The translations under genes were made by a program, and so were the position numbers. Shown here in pieces: positions 15,353 through 23,644 of a stretch of 41,280 bases of DNA. The notes under the pieces are model-generated. The model did not search any database. It was not told where the DNA came from and saw nothing but the letters and a program-made list of their open reading frames with translations. Numbering within the stretch: the stretch's first letter is position 1; the number at the start of each line of letters is the position of its first letter. The stretch is taken from the IMG/VR virus record IMGVR_UViG_3300017744_000031, positions 1-41,280 of that record; one strand, given 5' to 3'. Source of the DNA: a virus.

Positions 15353-15789
15353 TGGACTGGCGAAAATTACAATCAAAACACATCCACTCAGACCCTGTCG
15401 AACACATCCATGCAATCAATCTAATTCCCGAACAAGAATACGATCGCCTTTACGAGAATCAAAACAATCTTAATCATAAACTTTGGCAAGATTTTGATGA
15501 AAAATACAAAATAGGATTTGAATTCAAAGACAACATAGAAGACATAGACGTAAAAAGAGACGTTATTGCTATTTGGTGTTTTAAGGAACGCAATGATAGA
15601 ACAAAACCACCTCACATTGTAATAGCAGGCAAAAAATTTGCATACTATCCAAATGCTGTAATAATAACACAAAGCAAGGATATATCTATCCAAGAAAGCA
15701 AGAAAAAATATATAAGAAGACCTTTTGTACAACTAGACATCACACAAGGAAAATTTAGGTCCTTGATAGAGAAATTTAAATCCAAATAA
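15352..15789 (+). CDS. Unknown protein in the glyco island
   Basis: I do not recognise this 145-residue protein. The part from residue 62 to 118 (KRDVIAIWCFKERNDR, then PHIVIAGKKFAYYPNAVIIT) has alternating hydrophobic strands and could be a small alpha/beta or all-beta domain; the N-terminus is helical and histidine-containing (KHIHSDPVEHIHAIN). No membrane segment or cysteine motif is visible. It is translationally coupled to the GT8-like gene by a one-base overlap. It might be a small oxygenase-like or accessory protein, but there is not enough evidence to say. Confidence 0.55.
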   Translation: MDWRKLQSKHIHSDPVEHIHAINLIPEQEYDRLYENQNNLNHKLWQDFDEKYKIGFEFKDNIEDIDVKRDVIAIWCFKERNDRTKPPHIVIAGKKFAYYPNAVIITQSKDISIQESKKKYIRRPFVQLDITQGKFRSLIEKFKSK

Positions 15790-15797
15790 GTACAGTT

Positions 15798-16061
15798 ATG
15801 GCAAGACATAAACAAAGAATGCTCGAGTGGATCGAGAAATTGGGTTTAATCGTAGTGCAATCTGAAATAAAACCATATGGGCCTGGCACAAGAAGATACA
15901 TGGTTGGTAGGCACATAGAAGAACCTAAACACAATGCATGGCAGATGCCAAGTGGCAAGTGGGCAACAACTCACGGTGTACAGGAATGGCTTACACCAGA
16001 ACCACTAGATGGTCCGGCTCTGGAGAAATGGCTTACAGAATATGCAAAAAAGAACAATTGA
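15798..16061 (+). CDS. Small basic protein, unknown
   Basis: The 87-residue protein (MARHKQRMLEWIEKLGLIVV...) has a basic N-terminal helix, a central region with PYGPGTRRYMVGRHIEEPKH, and a C-terminal helix with LEKWLTEYAKK. I do not recognise it. It starts 8 bp after the previous stop and overlaps the FkbM gene by 20 bp, so it belongs to the same transcription unit. The Trp/Gly/Pro content of the middle suggests a compact beta fold, but no function can be assigned. Confidence 0.5.
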   Translation: MARHKQRMLEWIEKLGLIVVQSEIKPYGPGTRRYMVGRHIEEPKHNAWQMPSGKWATTHGVQEWLTPEPLDGPALEKWLTEYAKKNN

Positions 16062-16629
16062 TATTTTAGGATCAGCAGAACAAATACCACAAAAAATTGA
16101 AGGATGGAGTCACACATTCCAATTGGCTAAACCTTACATAAAGCAAAACGGAATAGGTATAGATGTTGGTTGCCGAGAAGGAGGCTTCGCACGAGAAATG
16201 GAAAACTATTTCACACACATACATTGTTTTGATTTTAGAGATAAGAAAAAAATGTTTAAAAAAAATGTTATAGACATGAGCAAGTTCACTTATCATGTTT
16301 GCGGTATAGGTGCAGAAAAAGGCACAGCATTTACAACAAGTAATAAAGTAGGTAGGATTAAAGATAGTGGTAATGTTGCTGTCCCTATTCAAACCATAGA
16401 CTCATTTAATTTTACAAATGTTACATTTATCAAGTACGACATCGAAGGCTACGAATTAAAAGCACTAAAAGGGTCAGAAAAAACTATAAAAAAGTATGGT
16501 CCGGTTGTTGTGATAGAACAAAATAGAGGTAATAGATTCGCACAAGACCTTCTGGAGTCATGGGGTTATAAGTTTAAAGCCATAGACAAAGTTTTTAATC
16601 AAGATTATATAATGGTAAAAGATGCCTAA
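16042..16629 (+). CDS. FkbM-family SAM-dependent methyltransferase
   Basis: The 195-residue protein has a class I methyltransferase fold with the SAM-binding glycine motif GIDVGCREGG (39-48), a second acidic strand HCFDFRDK, and the FkbM hallmark FIKYDIEGYELKALKGSEKT. FkbM-family enzymes O-methylate sugars or polyketides; in glycan clusters they typically methylate sugar hydroxyls. An ORF start at 16009 is possible, but the ATG at 16042 gives a sensible overlap of 20 bp and a proper N-terminus. It precedes an Fe/2OG oxygenase and a radical SAM protein in a tightly overlapping run. Confidence 0.75.
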   Translation: MQKRTIDILGSAEQIPQKIEGWSHTFQLAKPYIKQNGIGIDVGCREGGFAREMENYFTHIHCFDFRDKKKMFKKNVIDMSKFTYHVCGIGAEKGTAFTTSNKVGRIKDSGNVAVPIQTIDSFNFTNVTFIKYDIEGYELKALKGSEKTIKKYGPVVVIEQNRGNRFAQDLLESWGYKFKAIDKVFNQDYIMVKDA

Positions 16630-17107
16630 TAATATTACACACTATGAACTTGAGGAGTTTTTGCCAGAGGAAACAAAACAAAAACTTTTACATATTGCAA
16701 CTAATTTAAAGGATGAGGATTGGACAGTGCATACATCTACTTTGACAGGTAAACCAAGCGTTTTGCATTACTTTGATTTAAAAATGAAATTTAATGGAAG
16801 AAGTTGCTATCTGCTAATGATCCGTCCCAATGCCATACAAGACTGGCACACCGATGGCGGTAAAAGGAAGACAGCATTGATATATCCATTGTCAGACAAT
16901 TACGCACCATGTAAGTTTGAGAAAGGAGAGACTACTGCACCTGTTCTTCTCAACACACAAACATATCACGCGGTATTCAACAACGACACAAAACGTATAA
17001 ACTTAAATATATCTTTCGAAGAAGACATAGACACAGTTTTCGATCAAATCAAAAAAGAAAAATATGAACTACACAGAGATTCCATTACCCACATCAATAG
17101 CATTTGA
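16622..17107 (+). CDS. 2OG-Fe(II) oxygenase-like protein (I)
   Basis: This 161-residue protein appears to be a double-stranded beta-helix dioxygenase. It shows HxD in QDWHTDGG (H76, D78), a second histidine in TYHAVFNND (H116) and R125 in KRINLNISF as the 2-oxoglutarate-binding residue. ALIYPLSDNYAPCKFEKG and PVLLNTQ fit the intervening strands. Small enzymes of this kind hydroxylate proteins, sugars or small molecules. It overlaps the FkbM gene by 8 bp and the radical SAM gene by 44 bp, so these genes are almost certainly co-expressed. The substrate is unknown; a sugar or lipid carrier in the island pathway is a guess. Confidence 0.65.
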   Translation: MPNNITHYELEEFLPEETKQKLLHIATNLKDEDWTVHTSTLTGKPSVLHYFDLKMKFNGRSCYLLMIRPNAIQDWHTDGGKRKTALIYPLSDNYAPCKFEKGETTAPVLLNTQTYHAVFNNDTKRINLNISFEEDIDTVFDQIKKEKYELHRDSITHINSI

Positions 17108-18068
17108 ACCAATAAATTTGTGTAACGCAAAATGCTATTGTTGTCCATACACAACATTGAGTCAAGATAAAACATATCACGGCAAACTTATGACCAAAGA
17201 ACAATTGGGTACGCTGTTGCACGATTATGGATCACTTATCAAAAAGTATAAGGTAAAGGATTACACCTGTGCTGTGAGCCCATGGAGATATAGTGACCCA
17301 TTGGTGCAACCTAATCTAGAATATATAATGGAACTGTGCGATCATTATAAAATTAAAGTTGGTCTTTGTACCAATGGTGTCTCGTTTACTCCAAAACAGT
17401 GCGAGATTTTAAACAAATATATACATCTAATAGGCAACGTTCATATGAGTGTGATCGGACACACCGCAGAAGAACTATGGGAGTTCATGAAGATCAAAAA
17501 AGACAAAACACTTAAAAGTTTACATTTTGTAAAAGAAAACTACCCTGAACTGTCTAAAAGAATTGCAATTGGTGTCAAACATAAAAATCAATCATCCGTT
17601 GCCAGCGTTTCGACTATTGGTGAATATCAAAATGCTATACTGGGTAGAGTTAAGTCAAAAAGAAATTGGGTTGAAAACAGAATGGGAGATGGTGACGGCG
17701 ACTGGACCAAACCCTATAACGCTGTAATTGACGCAAACAACTACATGCAAGGATGTGCAATGGGATCGGGGCGTATACTCAGAAAAATGGAAGTGTTGGT
17801 AAATGGACAAGCGGTTTTATGTTGTGACGATGCGGAAGGAAAGACAAACTACGGAAACATTTTTGAAATTGGAATCGAGGGAGCATGGAAAATTATGCAA
17901 AAAGAACATAAATTAATTTACGATAAAAAATATTCCGAAGCAAAGAAAAACTTGATATGTAACACGTGTTCAAGGGCCAAGTTCAATGGTAAATGGACAG
18001 GTGCCATGGAAGCAAGACTACAGGCAGAACAAAAAAATACAATTGATAGAATAGGAAGTTTACAATGA
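17064..18068 (+). CDS. Radical SAM/SPASM-type enzyme
   Basis: The 334-residue protein has the radical SAM motif CNAKCYCC (C20, C24, C27) near its N-terminus, right after EPINL. Toward the C-terminus, conserved cysteines in MQGCAMGSGR, AVLCCDDAEGKTNYGNIFE and ICNTCSRAK fit a SPASM-type auxiliary iron-sulfur cluster domain. SPASM proteins modify peptides, proteins or sugars; the order with FkbM and 2OG enzymes suggests sugar or aminosugar chemistry rather than peptide maturation, but this is inference. It overlaps the upstream gene by 44 bp and the downstream oxygenase by 4 bp (ATGA). Compared with the 7570 protein, its cluster domain is C-terminal, so the two are different architectures. Confidence 0.8.
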   Translation: MNYTEIPLPTSIAFEPINLCNAKCYCCPYTTLSQDKTYHGKLMTKEQLGTLLHDYGSLIKKYKVKDYTCAVSPWRYSDPLVQPNLEYIMELCDHYKIKVGLCTNGVSFTPKQCEILNKYIHLIGNVHMSVIGHTAEELWEFMKIKKDKTLKSLHFVKENYPELSKRIAIGVKHKNQSSVASVSTIGEYQNAILGRVKSKRNWVENRMGDGDGDWTKPYNAVIDANNYMQGCAMGSGRILRKMEVLVNGQAVLCCDDAEGKTNYGNIFEIGIEGAWKIMQKEHKLIYDKKYSEAKKNLICNTCSRAKFNGKWTGAMEARLQAEQKNTIDRIGSLQ

Positions 18069-18712
18069 TCGGTGAACACTTTGTAAACAAATGTTTATCA
18101 ACAGATACTGGTATGGAACCATGGCCGTATCAAGAGATAGAGGATTCTTTTCCAGAAGATTTTTTTGCAAAATTTAATGAAAGTTGTCATCATCTATTAG
18201 ATTTTGATGGCTTTCGCACAGGCGATAAAAAAAATACATCGTACGATGGCCCTGTTCCTTTTCATGTATATCCAAAAGACTTTGACAAATTTAACATAAA
18301 TCTTTACAACGAAGTAGAAGATATAGCAAAAACAATTTTACCTAAGGCCAAAGATTTATGCATGAAAATAAATCCTAGGCACAGATGGTTCAGTAAACTT
18401 GGAGTGAATGCACACATATCAATCACTCCTCCATTACCTTATAAATTTCATATCCATCAAGAAACGGGAGACAAAATTTGGAGTGCTGTAACTTATGTTA
18501 CACCAGAAAAAAATGTTGGTACCAAAATGTACACACGAGAAAAAGCAGAAAGTTTTGTGAAAGAAGCAAAATGGAAGCCAAACAGTACTTTCATATTTTG
18601 TGGTGAAAATGGTAAAACTTGGCACTCGTACGAGAGCGATCAAGCATCAAACAGAATTACTTTCAACTTGTTTATCATGAAGCCGAACAAGTACACATTC
18701 TATCACGGCTAA
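18065..18712 (+). CDS. 2OG-Fe(II) oxygenase-like protein (II)
   Basis: This 215-residue protein has a dioxygenase jelly-roll pattern. YKFHIHQETGDKIWSAVTYV contains H131-Q-E133 (or H129), an HxE/D-type metal motif; WHSYESDQASNRITFNLFI supplies H187 and R197, and NSTFIFCGENGKTW fits the strand before the distal histidine. The use of Glu instead of Asp in the metal triad is a noted variation that may weaken or alter activity. It resembles prolyl-hydroxylase-like phage oxygenases. It overlaps the radical SAM gene by 4 bp, and its TAA overlaps the TAG of the convergent glycosyltransferase gene. Its role is likely linked to the radical SAM protein. Confidence 0.6.
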   Translation: MIGEHFVNKCLSTDTGMEPWPYQEIEDSFPEDFFAKFNESCHHLLDFDGFRTGDKKNTSYDGPVPFHVYPKDFDKFNINLYNEVEDIAKTILPKAKDLCMKINPRHRWFSKLGVNAHISITPPLPYKFHIHQETGDKIWSAVTYVTPEKNVGTKMYTREKAESFVKEAKWKPNSTFIFCGENGKTWHSYESDQASNRITFNLFIMKPNKYTFYHG

Positions 18713-19413
18713 TTCATTTTTGATTTTAGAAGATTTACGTCTGAATTCAGATGTCTGTCTCGTACCTTTGTCCAAACAAAATTATCTCTGTAATTAATAT
18801 TAAAATTTTTTCGTATTTGTTTGCCAGCGTTGTCATTAATAATTTTTTTTGCTTTGAATGTTACTGTTGGCAAATAAAGGCATCGACCTAACTTCCGGGC
18901 AACTTTTTGTGTATAAGTGTCTACATGCCAATGCCAAAAAAAAGGAGGTGCTAGATATCCTAACGTATTGGTCCAATGTTTATGTACAGCAAAGTGTGCC
19001 GCTGGTAGTGGTTCGTCAGGCCAAAGTTTTGTTTTATCTCCTGAATTTTTATTTCCTTTCCTTCTACCATCACTTGGCACCACCATAAGAATTTTATCCT
19101 CGTATCTATCAAATTCATCTGCAATCAACTGATCCCAGTTCTGTGTTTGCACTTGCACATCATCGCCCATCAGCATGACAATATCATTGGTTGCTTTCTC
19201 GGACATAAGATTCCAACTGTAACAAGTTGATTGATTTGGTCCTATTGTATAATATTTTTCATTTAATAAATCTTTATATTCTTCTAGTCTTGCGTCATCG
19301 TCGTTGAGATAGAATAAAAATTCTGTATCACCTTTTTGGTTTGCAGTGGCAGTGTCGACTAATCTTTTTGCAAGTTCGGGTCTGCCTCTAGACGGGCAAC
19401 AAAAAGAAATCAT
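18709..19413 (-). CDS. GT-A glycosyltransferase (GT2-like)
   Basis: The 234-residue protein begins MISFCCPSRGRPELAKRLVD, a common N-terminus of GT2-like glycosyltransferases, and has a metal-binding GDD in IVMLMGDDVQVQ (residues 83-85). HFAVHKHWTNTLGYLAPPFF and the FFWHWHVDTYTQKVA segment could form the acceptor and catalytic region. It is soluble, with no transmembrane segment. It is on the minus strand, overlapping the preceding epimerase stop (ATGA) and convergent to the oxygenase gene by shared stop codons. The transferred sugar is unknown; by context it decorates the glycan of the island. Confidence 0.7.
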   Translation of the reverse strand: MISFCCPSRGRPELAKRLVDTATANQKGDTEFLFYLNDDDARLEEYKDLLNEKYYTIGPNQSTCYSWNLMSEKATNDIVMLMGDDVQVQTQNWDQLIADEFDRYEDKILMVVPSDGRRKGNKNSGDKTKLWPDEPLPAAHFAVHKHWTNTLGYLAPPFFWHWHVDTYTQKVARKLGRCLYLPTVTFKAKKIINDNAGKQIRKNFNINYRDNFVWTKVRDRHLNSDVNLLKSKMN

Positions 19414-20414
19414 ATCAATTTATTCTTCCAAGTTTCTGGCGTGTGTTCATTTACAATTTCTAAAGGCAAATGATATTGGAATTTTTTTGTGCCTCTAGTT
19501 CTAATATATTCAGCAGTTTTCTTGACAGATTGTCGCATATTTGTTGACGTTTTGTAATCCAACAACTCACGTGCTTTGTCCGATGAACACGTTGCGAGTT
19601 TTACTTCCTTGGGTCTGTCCTTATGATGTATTGGCTTAAGATTTACGCCGGTTTCATTTGCACAGGCTTCTGCCAATTCATTTATAGTTACTGGCTCTTC
19701 GTCCGGGCCAATATTAATTACTTCCCCGACAACGTTGTCGTTGAAAGCAAGTGCATTAAGACAATACAAACAATCATCTATATAACTAAAACATCTTTTT
19801 TGTTCTCCATCTCCGTATATAATAGGTTGCTTACCTTGTAACATTCTGTTTAGCATAATTGACATAACGTTTCTAAAAGGATCATCATACTTCTGTCTCG
19901 GGCCAACTATGTTGTGTGGCACAGCAATCACATACTCAACTCCGTGCGTTTCACATAAATTTCTAAGTACATCTTCTCCGGCCTTCTTTGCGATGCCATA
20001 TGGATCTTGAGGACGACATTCGTAAGTCTCCTTGTATGGTACTTCGTCATGATGGCCGTACCTTGCCATGCTTGAACAATACACAATACGCTTTACTTTG
20101 TTCCTTATTGCGGCTGTAATGGTTGTCACTGAGGCTTCAAATATATTTCTCGTTACTAGCACAGGAGAAAATACAGACAGTCCTTCATATGCCGTTGCGG
20201 CAGTATGGTACACAATATCACACCCTTGCATTGCTTTGGTTAAATTTTCTAAATCACAACAATCCACTTGATGGAACTCTACGTCCTGTGGCACGTTGTC
20301 GGTGTATCCGCCTATCATGTTATCATTACCAGCAACTGTGTGTCCTTGTGATATCATTAAATCTGCTAGATGTGATCCTAAGAATCCGGCCACGCCTGTA
20401 ATAAAGATTTTCAT
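19410..20414 (-). CDS. NAD-dependent sugar-nucleotide epimerase/dehydratase
   Basis: This 334-residue protein is an extended SDR. It has TGVAGFLG (6-13) for NAD binding, SSM at 114-116 and the catalytic YGIAK (Y139, K143), with IYGDGEQKRCFSYIDD and a GEVINIGPDEEPVTI C-terminal part typical of UDP-glucose 4-epimerase, dTDP-glucose dehydratase and related enzymes. It would make an activated sugar for the island's glycosyltransferases; exact specificity cannot be read from the sequence. It is preceded on the minus strand by a late-box ATTAAATA 6 nt before its ATG and is followed by the GT2-like gene with an ATGA overlap. Confidence 0.88.
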   Translation of the reverse strand: MKIFITGVAGFLGSHLADLMISQGHTVAGNDNMIGGYTDNVPQDVEFHQVDCCDLENLTKAMQGCDIVYHTAATAYEGLSVFSPVLVTRNIFEASVTTITAAIRNKVKRIVYCSSMARYGHHDEVPYKETYECRPQDPYGIAKKAGEDVLRNLCETHGVEYVIAVPHNIVGPRQKYDDPFRNVMSIMLNRMLQGKQPIIYGDGEQKRCFSYIDDCLYCLNALAFNDNVVGEVINIGPDEEPVTINELAEACANETGVNLKPIHHKDRPKEVKLATCSSDKARELLDYKTSTNMRQSVKKTAEYIRTRGTKKFQYHLPLEIVNEHTPETWKNKLI

Positions 20415-20420
20415 ATGAAA

Positions 20421-20428
20421 TATTTAAT
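20421..20428 (-). promoter_or_regulatory. Late promoter-like box before the epimerase (minus strand)
   Basis: On the minus strand this reads ATTAAATA and lies 6 nt upstream of the epimerase ATG, repeating the plus-strand geometry. The gap to the upstream gene's stop is only 19 bp. Confidence 0.4.
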
Positions 20429-20433
20429 GTGTT

Positions 20434-21060
20434 TTATGGACGGTAGAAAACTTTGTCAGGCCAATGATCTAAAAGCACTTTGTAGCCTTCCTGTCTCAAG
20501 TATTTTTCAATTTGTTTATTGCTACTGCCATATTTTTTAGTGTTATTGTTTAATTCTATCATGATGTACTGACACGTTTTTAAAGTTTCAACTGCTCCCT
20601 TGAGCACTTCCATTTCATATCCTTCAACATCTATTTTAATAAGATCTATGTCGTCTATTTCAAGACTATCAACTGTAACCATTGGTATAGACCCTTCACC
20701 TATCACACGTTTACTTTGAGTAAAATTGTCTTGAGATAACGAAATTGTTTTTTTCTCTTGTCCCACAGCCAACTGATGTGTTTCTATATTTTCCGGCACA
20801 TTTTTTACTAAACATTCATAGTGTAAGGCGTCTGGTTCAAATGCCACTACTCTACCACAATACTTGTTCATTGCCACGCTCCATGTGCCTACCCATGCGC
20901 CTATGTCTAAAACGTGATTAAATTTTTTATTTTTTTTCTCACAGTAGTCTATAAATTTAAGTAAACATTTGTTTTGTGTAAATGATTTTCCTGCTTTCCA
21001 TTCCTCAAAATGCAAATCATTTTTAGGCACCCAAAATTTATTGACTTTTTCTATTTTCAC
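20434..21060 (-). CDS. FkbM-family SAM-dependent methyltransferase (second)
   Basis: The 208-residue protein has a SAM-binding segment LDIGAWVGTWSVA (51-63), VVAFEPDALHYECL for the second strand, and the FkbM signature DLIKIDVEGYEMEVLKGAVE. It likely O-methylates a sugar or another island product. The start is a GTG at 21060, inside a GTGA overlap with the upstream stop (21057-21059), which makes the start convincing despite the non-ATG codon. It is only a distant relative of the FkbM protein at 16042, with different termini, so the two are separate acquisitions or old duplicates. Confidence 0.8.
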   Translation of the reverse strand: MKIEKVNKFWVPKNDLHFEEWKAGKSFTQNKCLLKFIDYCEKKNKKFNHVLDIGAWVGTWSVAMNKYCGRVVAFEPDALHYECLVKNVPENIETHQLAVGQEKKTISLSQDNFTQSKRVIGEGSIPMVTVDSLEIDDIDLIKIDVEGYEMEVLKGAVETLKTCQYIMIELNNNTKKYGSSNKQIEKYLRQEGYKVLLDHWPDKVFYRP

Positions 21061-21866
21061 AGTATTCCCTTATCCATTAATATTTCGACTGCTGTCCCAT
21101 TGCCAAGTTCATCGGGTGTAAATTGTTGGTATGCAAGGCTATACAACCATGGTTCCGGACCTGCGTAATAAGGATCTTCGATGTCCTCAATATGCAAATT
21201 GCCCATAGGTTCTGCAAAACTTTTCTTATCGCAAAAAACAGGAACTCCCATACAAACGGCCTCAACAGCACTTATACTACAACTAGTCACACAGGCCCAT
21301 GCGTCTTTTAGGTCTTCAGATAGGGGTACCTTTGCCTCGCTTGGTCCTGACGTACCCCTGCCCCTAGGTTTGTGTCGGAGTCTTATTGGTCTGTCTGTGA
21401 CCCTTTTCAATCTTTCTATGGTGTCTTCAGTCCATTTAGGGTTCTCGAGATAATTGTGAATCCCTGTTGAACTAGGACACACTAAAATGTGTGAGCCTTT
21501 TAACGTTGGTGCTTTTATTTGCATTCCAAATTTTTCAAATCTATCTGCTTTACAATCTTTTATAAATTTTGCGTGTATTTGATTCTTGCATAGACGCCAA
21601 TAATGATTATCTGGTTTTAGATTATTGTTATCAAATCTACCAAAATAAGGAGTGTCAGCAAACCAAAAGTTATGTTTTCTTGACTCTAATTTCTTAATCA
21701 TTTCTAAATTATTGTTTACAAATCCCCAAAACATTGCGTTAGGTTGCGGATTATTCTGACGCTGATTGTCTAGCACTTGTACTTGTTCTGGCCAAGATTT
21801 CTGCACACCAGTAAACACTTCCCATGCTTTGCTATTTTTATTCGCTGGTGCGTAAATTGTTAGCAT
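21057..21866 (-). CDS. Capsule-synthesis-like glycosyltransferase (paralogue A)
   Basis: This 269-residue protein has a GT-B-like C-terminal half similar to capsular polysaccharide synthesis proteins (KpsS/KpsC-like): ILVCPSSTG, then WACVTSCSISAVEAVCMGVP, then a conserved end SLAYQQFTPDELGNG. The same ending recurs in three other proteins of this island. The N-terminal part contains FWFADTPYFGR, resembling paralogue B's FYYIDRPYWGE. The ATG at 21866 is preferred over the TTG at 21869. It overlaps the SGNH gene by 29 bp and the FkbM gene by a GTGA. Kdo- or other sugar-transferring activity on a surface polysaccharide is possible, but the specific donor is unknown. Confidence 0.65.
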   Translation of the reverse strand: MLTIYAPANKNSKAWEVFTGVQKSWPEQVQVLDNQRQNNPQPNAMFWGFVNNNLEMIKKLESRKHNFWFADTPYFGRFDNNNLKPDNHYWRLCKNQIHAKFIKDCKADRFEKFGMQIKAPTLKGSHILVCPSSTGIHNYLENPKWTEDTIERLKRVTDRPIRLRHKPRGRGTSGPSEAKVPLSEDLKDAWACVTSCSISAVEAVCMGVPVFCDKKSFAEPMGNLHIEDIEDPYYAGPEPWLYSLAYQQFTPDELGNGTAVEILMDKGIL

Positions 21867-22512
21867 CAATAAACTCCTTTATCTTTTGTGCCCACTTAAC
21901 ATGCCCTTCGGTAGATGGATGAGGATCATTTGGACTTACAATTTCTTTTTTGTCCATTACGAATTCGTAATGACTTGATTCTAATTCAAAAAATCTACGT
22001 TTGTCAATGTATGAAGCCATTTCAATTAAATCTTTATTTTTGTTTGTTAACTTGTTAGGCAGGCTGTTGTACATCACGTAAGGTATTCTGTGCAACTTAA
22101 AAAAATTTTGCAAGTCAATGACATGATCTATGTAACGCATCTCACCTTGCTGATCAATGTCCCAACCAAGTTGCCTGTCTATAAATTTTAAGTTGTCAGC
22201 AGTCTTCCAAGATCTCCATGTTGACTCTAGTCCGGTAAAACGTCCTTTCTTCCAACCATCATTGGTAAGATAATCATGCCTATGTGTGCTTGACCATCCT
22301 ATGACAGCAAAAGTATCTTTGCTATTTTTACCATACCAAAGTTTTGTAGTAAAACTTATCCTGTCGTTTCCTCTTCCTCCCATGGCAATACTGCTGGTAA
22401 CTTTGGTCTCTAAAAGTTTGGCAAGTTCAATACCTGTATGGGTATCAACACCATCTTTAGGTCTTGGTGTGAGAAAGGAACAACCGTTTATAAACACTCC
22501 GGAAATAGTCAT
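21838..22512 (-). CDS. SGNH-fold hydrolase or acyltransferase-like protein
   Basis: The 224-residue protein shows SGNH hydrolase blocks: block I GCSF with the likely nucleophile S12 (INGCSFLT), a GRGND glycine/asparagine block (N49), and the C-terminal D-x-H in NDPHPSTEGHVKWA (D196, H198). This family includes sugar O-acetyl-esterases and acyltransferases, which fit a glycan-modifying island. No signal peptide is present, so it acts in the cytoplasm unless exported otherwise. Its start codon faces the GT61 gene across a 28-bp gap. Its 3' end overlaps paralogue A by 29 bp. Confidence 0.7.
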   Translation of the reverse strand: MTISGVFINGCSFLTPRPKDGVDTHTGIELAKLLETKVTSSIAMGGRGNDRISFTTKLWYGKNSKDTFAVIGWSSTHRHDYLTNDGWKKGRFTGLESTWRSWKTADNLKFIDRQLGWDIDQQGEMRYIDHVIDLQNFFKLHRIPYVMYNSLPNKLTNKNKDLIEMASYIDKRRFFELESSHYEFVMDKKEIVSPNDPHPSTEGHVKWAQKIKEFIDANNLRTSE

Positions 22513-22540
22513 GCGATAATTATATACTAATTATACCCTT
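22513..22540. promoter_or_regulatory. Divergent promoter region between SGNH and GT61 genes
   Basis: The 28-bp gap between the diverging start codons is almost pure A+T. On the minus strand TATAAT occurs twice (22530-22535 and 22519-22524). On the plus strand TATACT lies at 22523-22528. No clear -35 hexamers are visible, and any would lie inside the genes. Strand switching makes a promoter in this gap necessary, though the exact elements are uncertain. Confidence 0.4.
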
Positions 22541-23626
22541 ATGCCAACAGTCAAAAACATAGACGAGTTACAGTATTTTACAAACAGATTTACTACAATT
22601 GATTCCGGATTTGATTATCATGTAAATTACCATCCAAGTGCCAAGTCCGAATACAAGTCATTGCCAACATTTATGGCAGAGTTTTTCGACTGCAAGGTGC
22701 ATTCATGTCCTCTGTTGGTTACGAATGAAAATCATCTTATCACACACAACATATGGAATCTAACACATAAAAGTAAACATAAACCAAACAAGACACACAA
22801 TCTATGGGATAAGTGGGGCGACAAGATTGACGTAAGATTGCCGGAGGTTACGAAGAGGTTCAATGAAACATACACCTATGTATGGCTACCCATTGACAAA
22901 GAGAGTGCAAACAACCCATGGCACATATGGATAGATGTTGTGTCAAAATTTAGATTGGTTGAGAAAAGATGGTCAACTCTGTTCACGAAATACTGTTTTA
23001 TACTTTCTAATCCAAGTCCTTACTTTGACAAAATAGCAAAGGAGTTTTTTCCTGATCTGAAATACATGGTTGTACCGAATAATGAAACATGGCAGTTCCA
23101 ACACCTAATAGTGCCAAGTCTAAGCAATCATGATGACGGCGTTATCACTCCTGCACTCGGACCATGGCTACGTGTATTGAAAAATGTTTTAGGCATAGGA
23201 CCTTGCAAAAATAGAAAAATATATGTATCAAGAAAAAAAGCAACGACTAGAAGATTATTGAATGCAGAAAAAATGTTGATGGCATTGAAAGGTTGGGAAA
23301 CAGTTGTATTAGAAGATATGTCGATAAGAGAACAGGTAAAATGTTTTGCAGAAGCAAGTCATGTGGTTGCACCTCATGGTGCTGGACTAACAAATTTATT
23401 ATGGTGTGAAGCAGATACTAAGGTGATAGAAATACAGGATCCTAATATGCTACATAAAAAAGTTTATCCTTTGCTATCAAATACGTTGGCTCTAAATCAT
23501 GAACTGTATCTTGCAAAGACTGTACCTATCGCACACATCGGCAACAAACCAAAAAATGTCAAACGACTAAATGATCTCATAGATTTTGAGGTTGACGTAG
23601 CAGATTTAGTTCGACATTTGGAATAA
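22541..23626 (+). CDS. Glycosyltransferase family 61 (GT61) protein
   Basis: The 361-residue protein has the C-terminal GT61 (DUF563) signature: KIYVSRKKATTRRLLNAEKM, then WETVVLEDMSIREQVKCFAE, then VVAPHGAGLTNLLWCEADTK and VIEIQD. The APHGAGLTN segment is the family hallmark. The N-terminal half is variable, as in other GT61 proteins. GT61 enzymes transfer xylose, GlcNAc or other sugars to glycans or proteins. No transmembrane segment is visible, unlike eukaryotic members. It is the first gene of the second plus-strand run and starts 28 bp from the divergent SGNH gene. Confidence 0.82.
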   Translation: MPTVKNIDELQYFTNRFTTIDSGFDYHVNYHPSAKSEYKSLPTFMAEFFDCKVHSCPLLVTNENHLITHNIWNLTHKSKHKPNKTHNLWDKWGDKIDVRLPEVTKRFNETYTYVWLPIDKESANNPWHIWIDVVSKFRLVEKRWSTLFTKYCFILSNPSPYFDKIAKEFFPDLKYMVVPNNETWQFQHLIVPSLSNHDDGVITPALGPWLRVLKNVLGIGPCKNRKIYVSRKKATTRRLLNAEKMLMALKGWETVVLEDMSIREQVKCFAEASHVVAPHGAGLTNLLWCEADTKVIEIQDPNMLHKKVYPLLSNTLALNHELYLAKTVPIAHIGNKPKNVKRLNDLIDFEVDVADLVRHLE

Positions 23627-23644
23627 GTTATAGTAAAATTAAGT

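Noticed and set aside
16009-16041. Upstream start for the first FkbM gene
   Set aside because: It would overlap the previous gene by 53 bp without a ribosome binding site. The ATG at 16042 gives a compact N-terminus.
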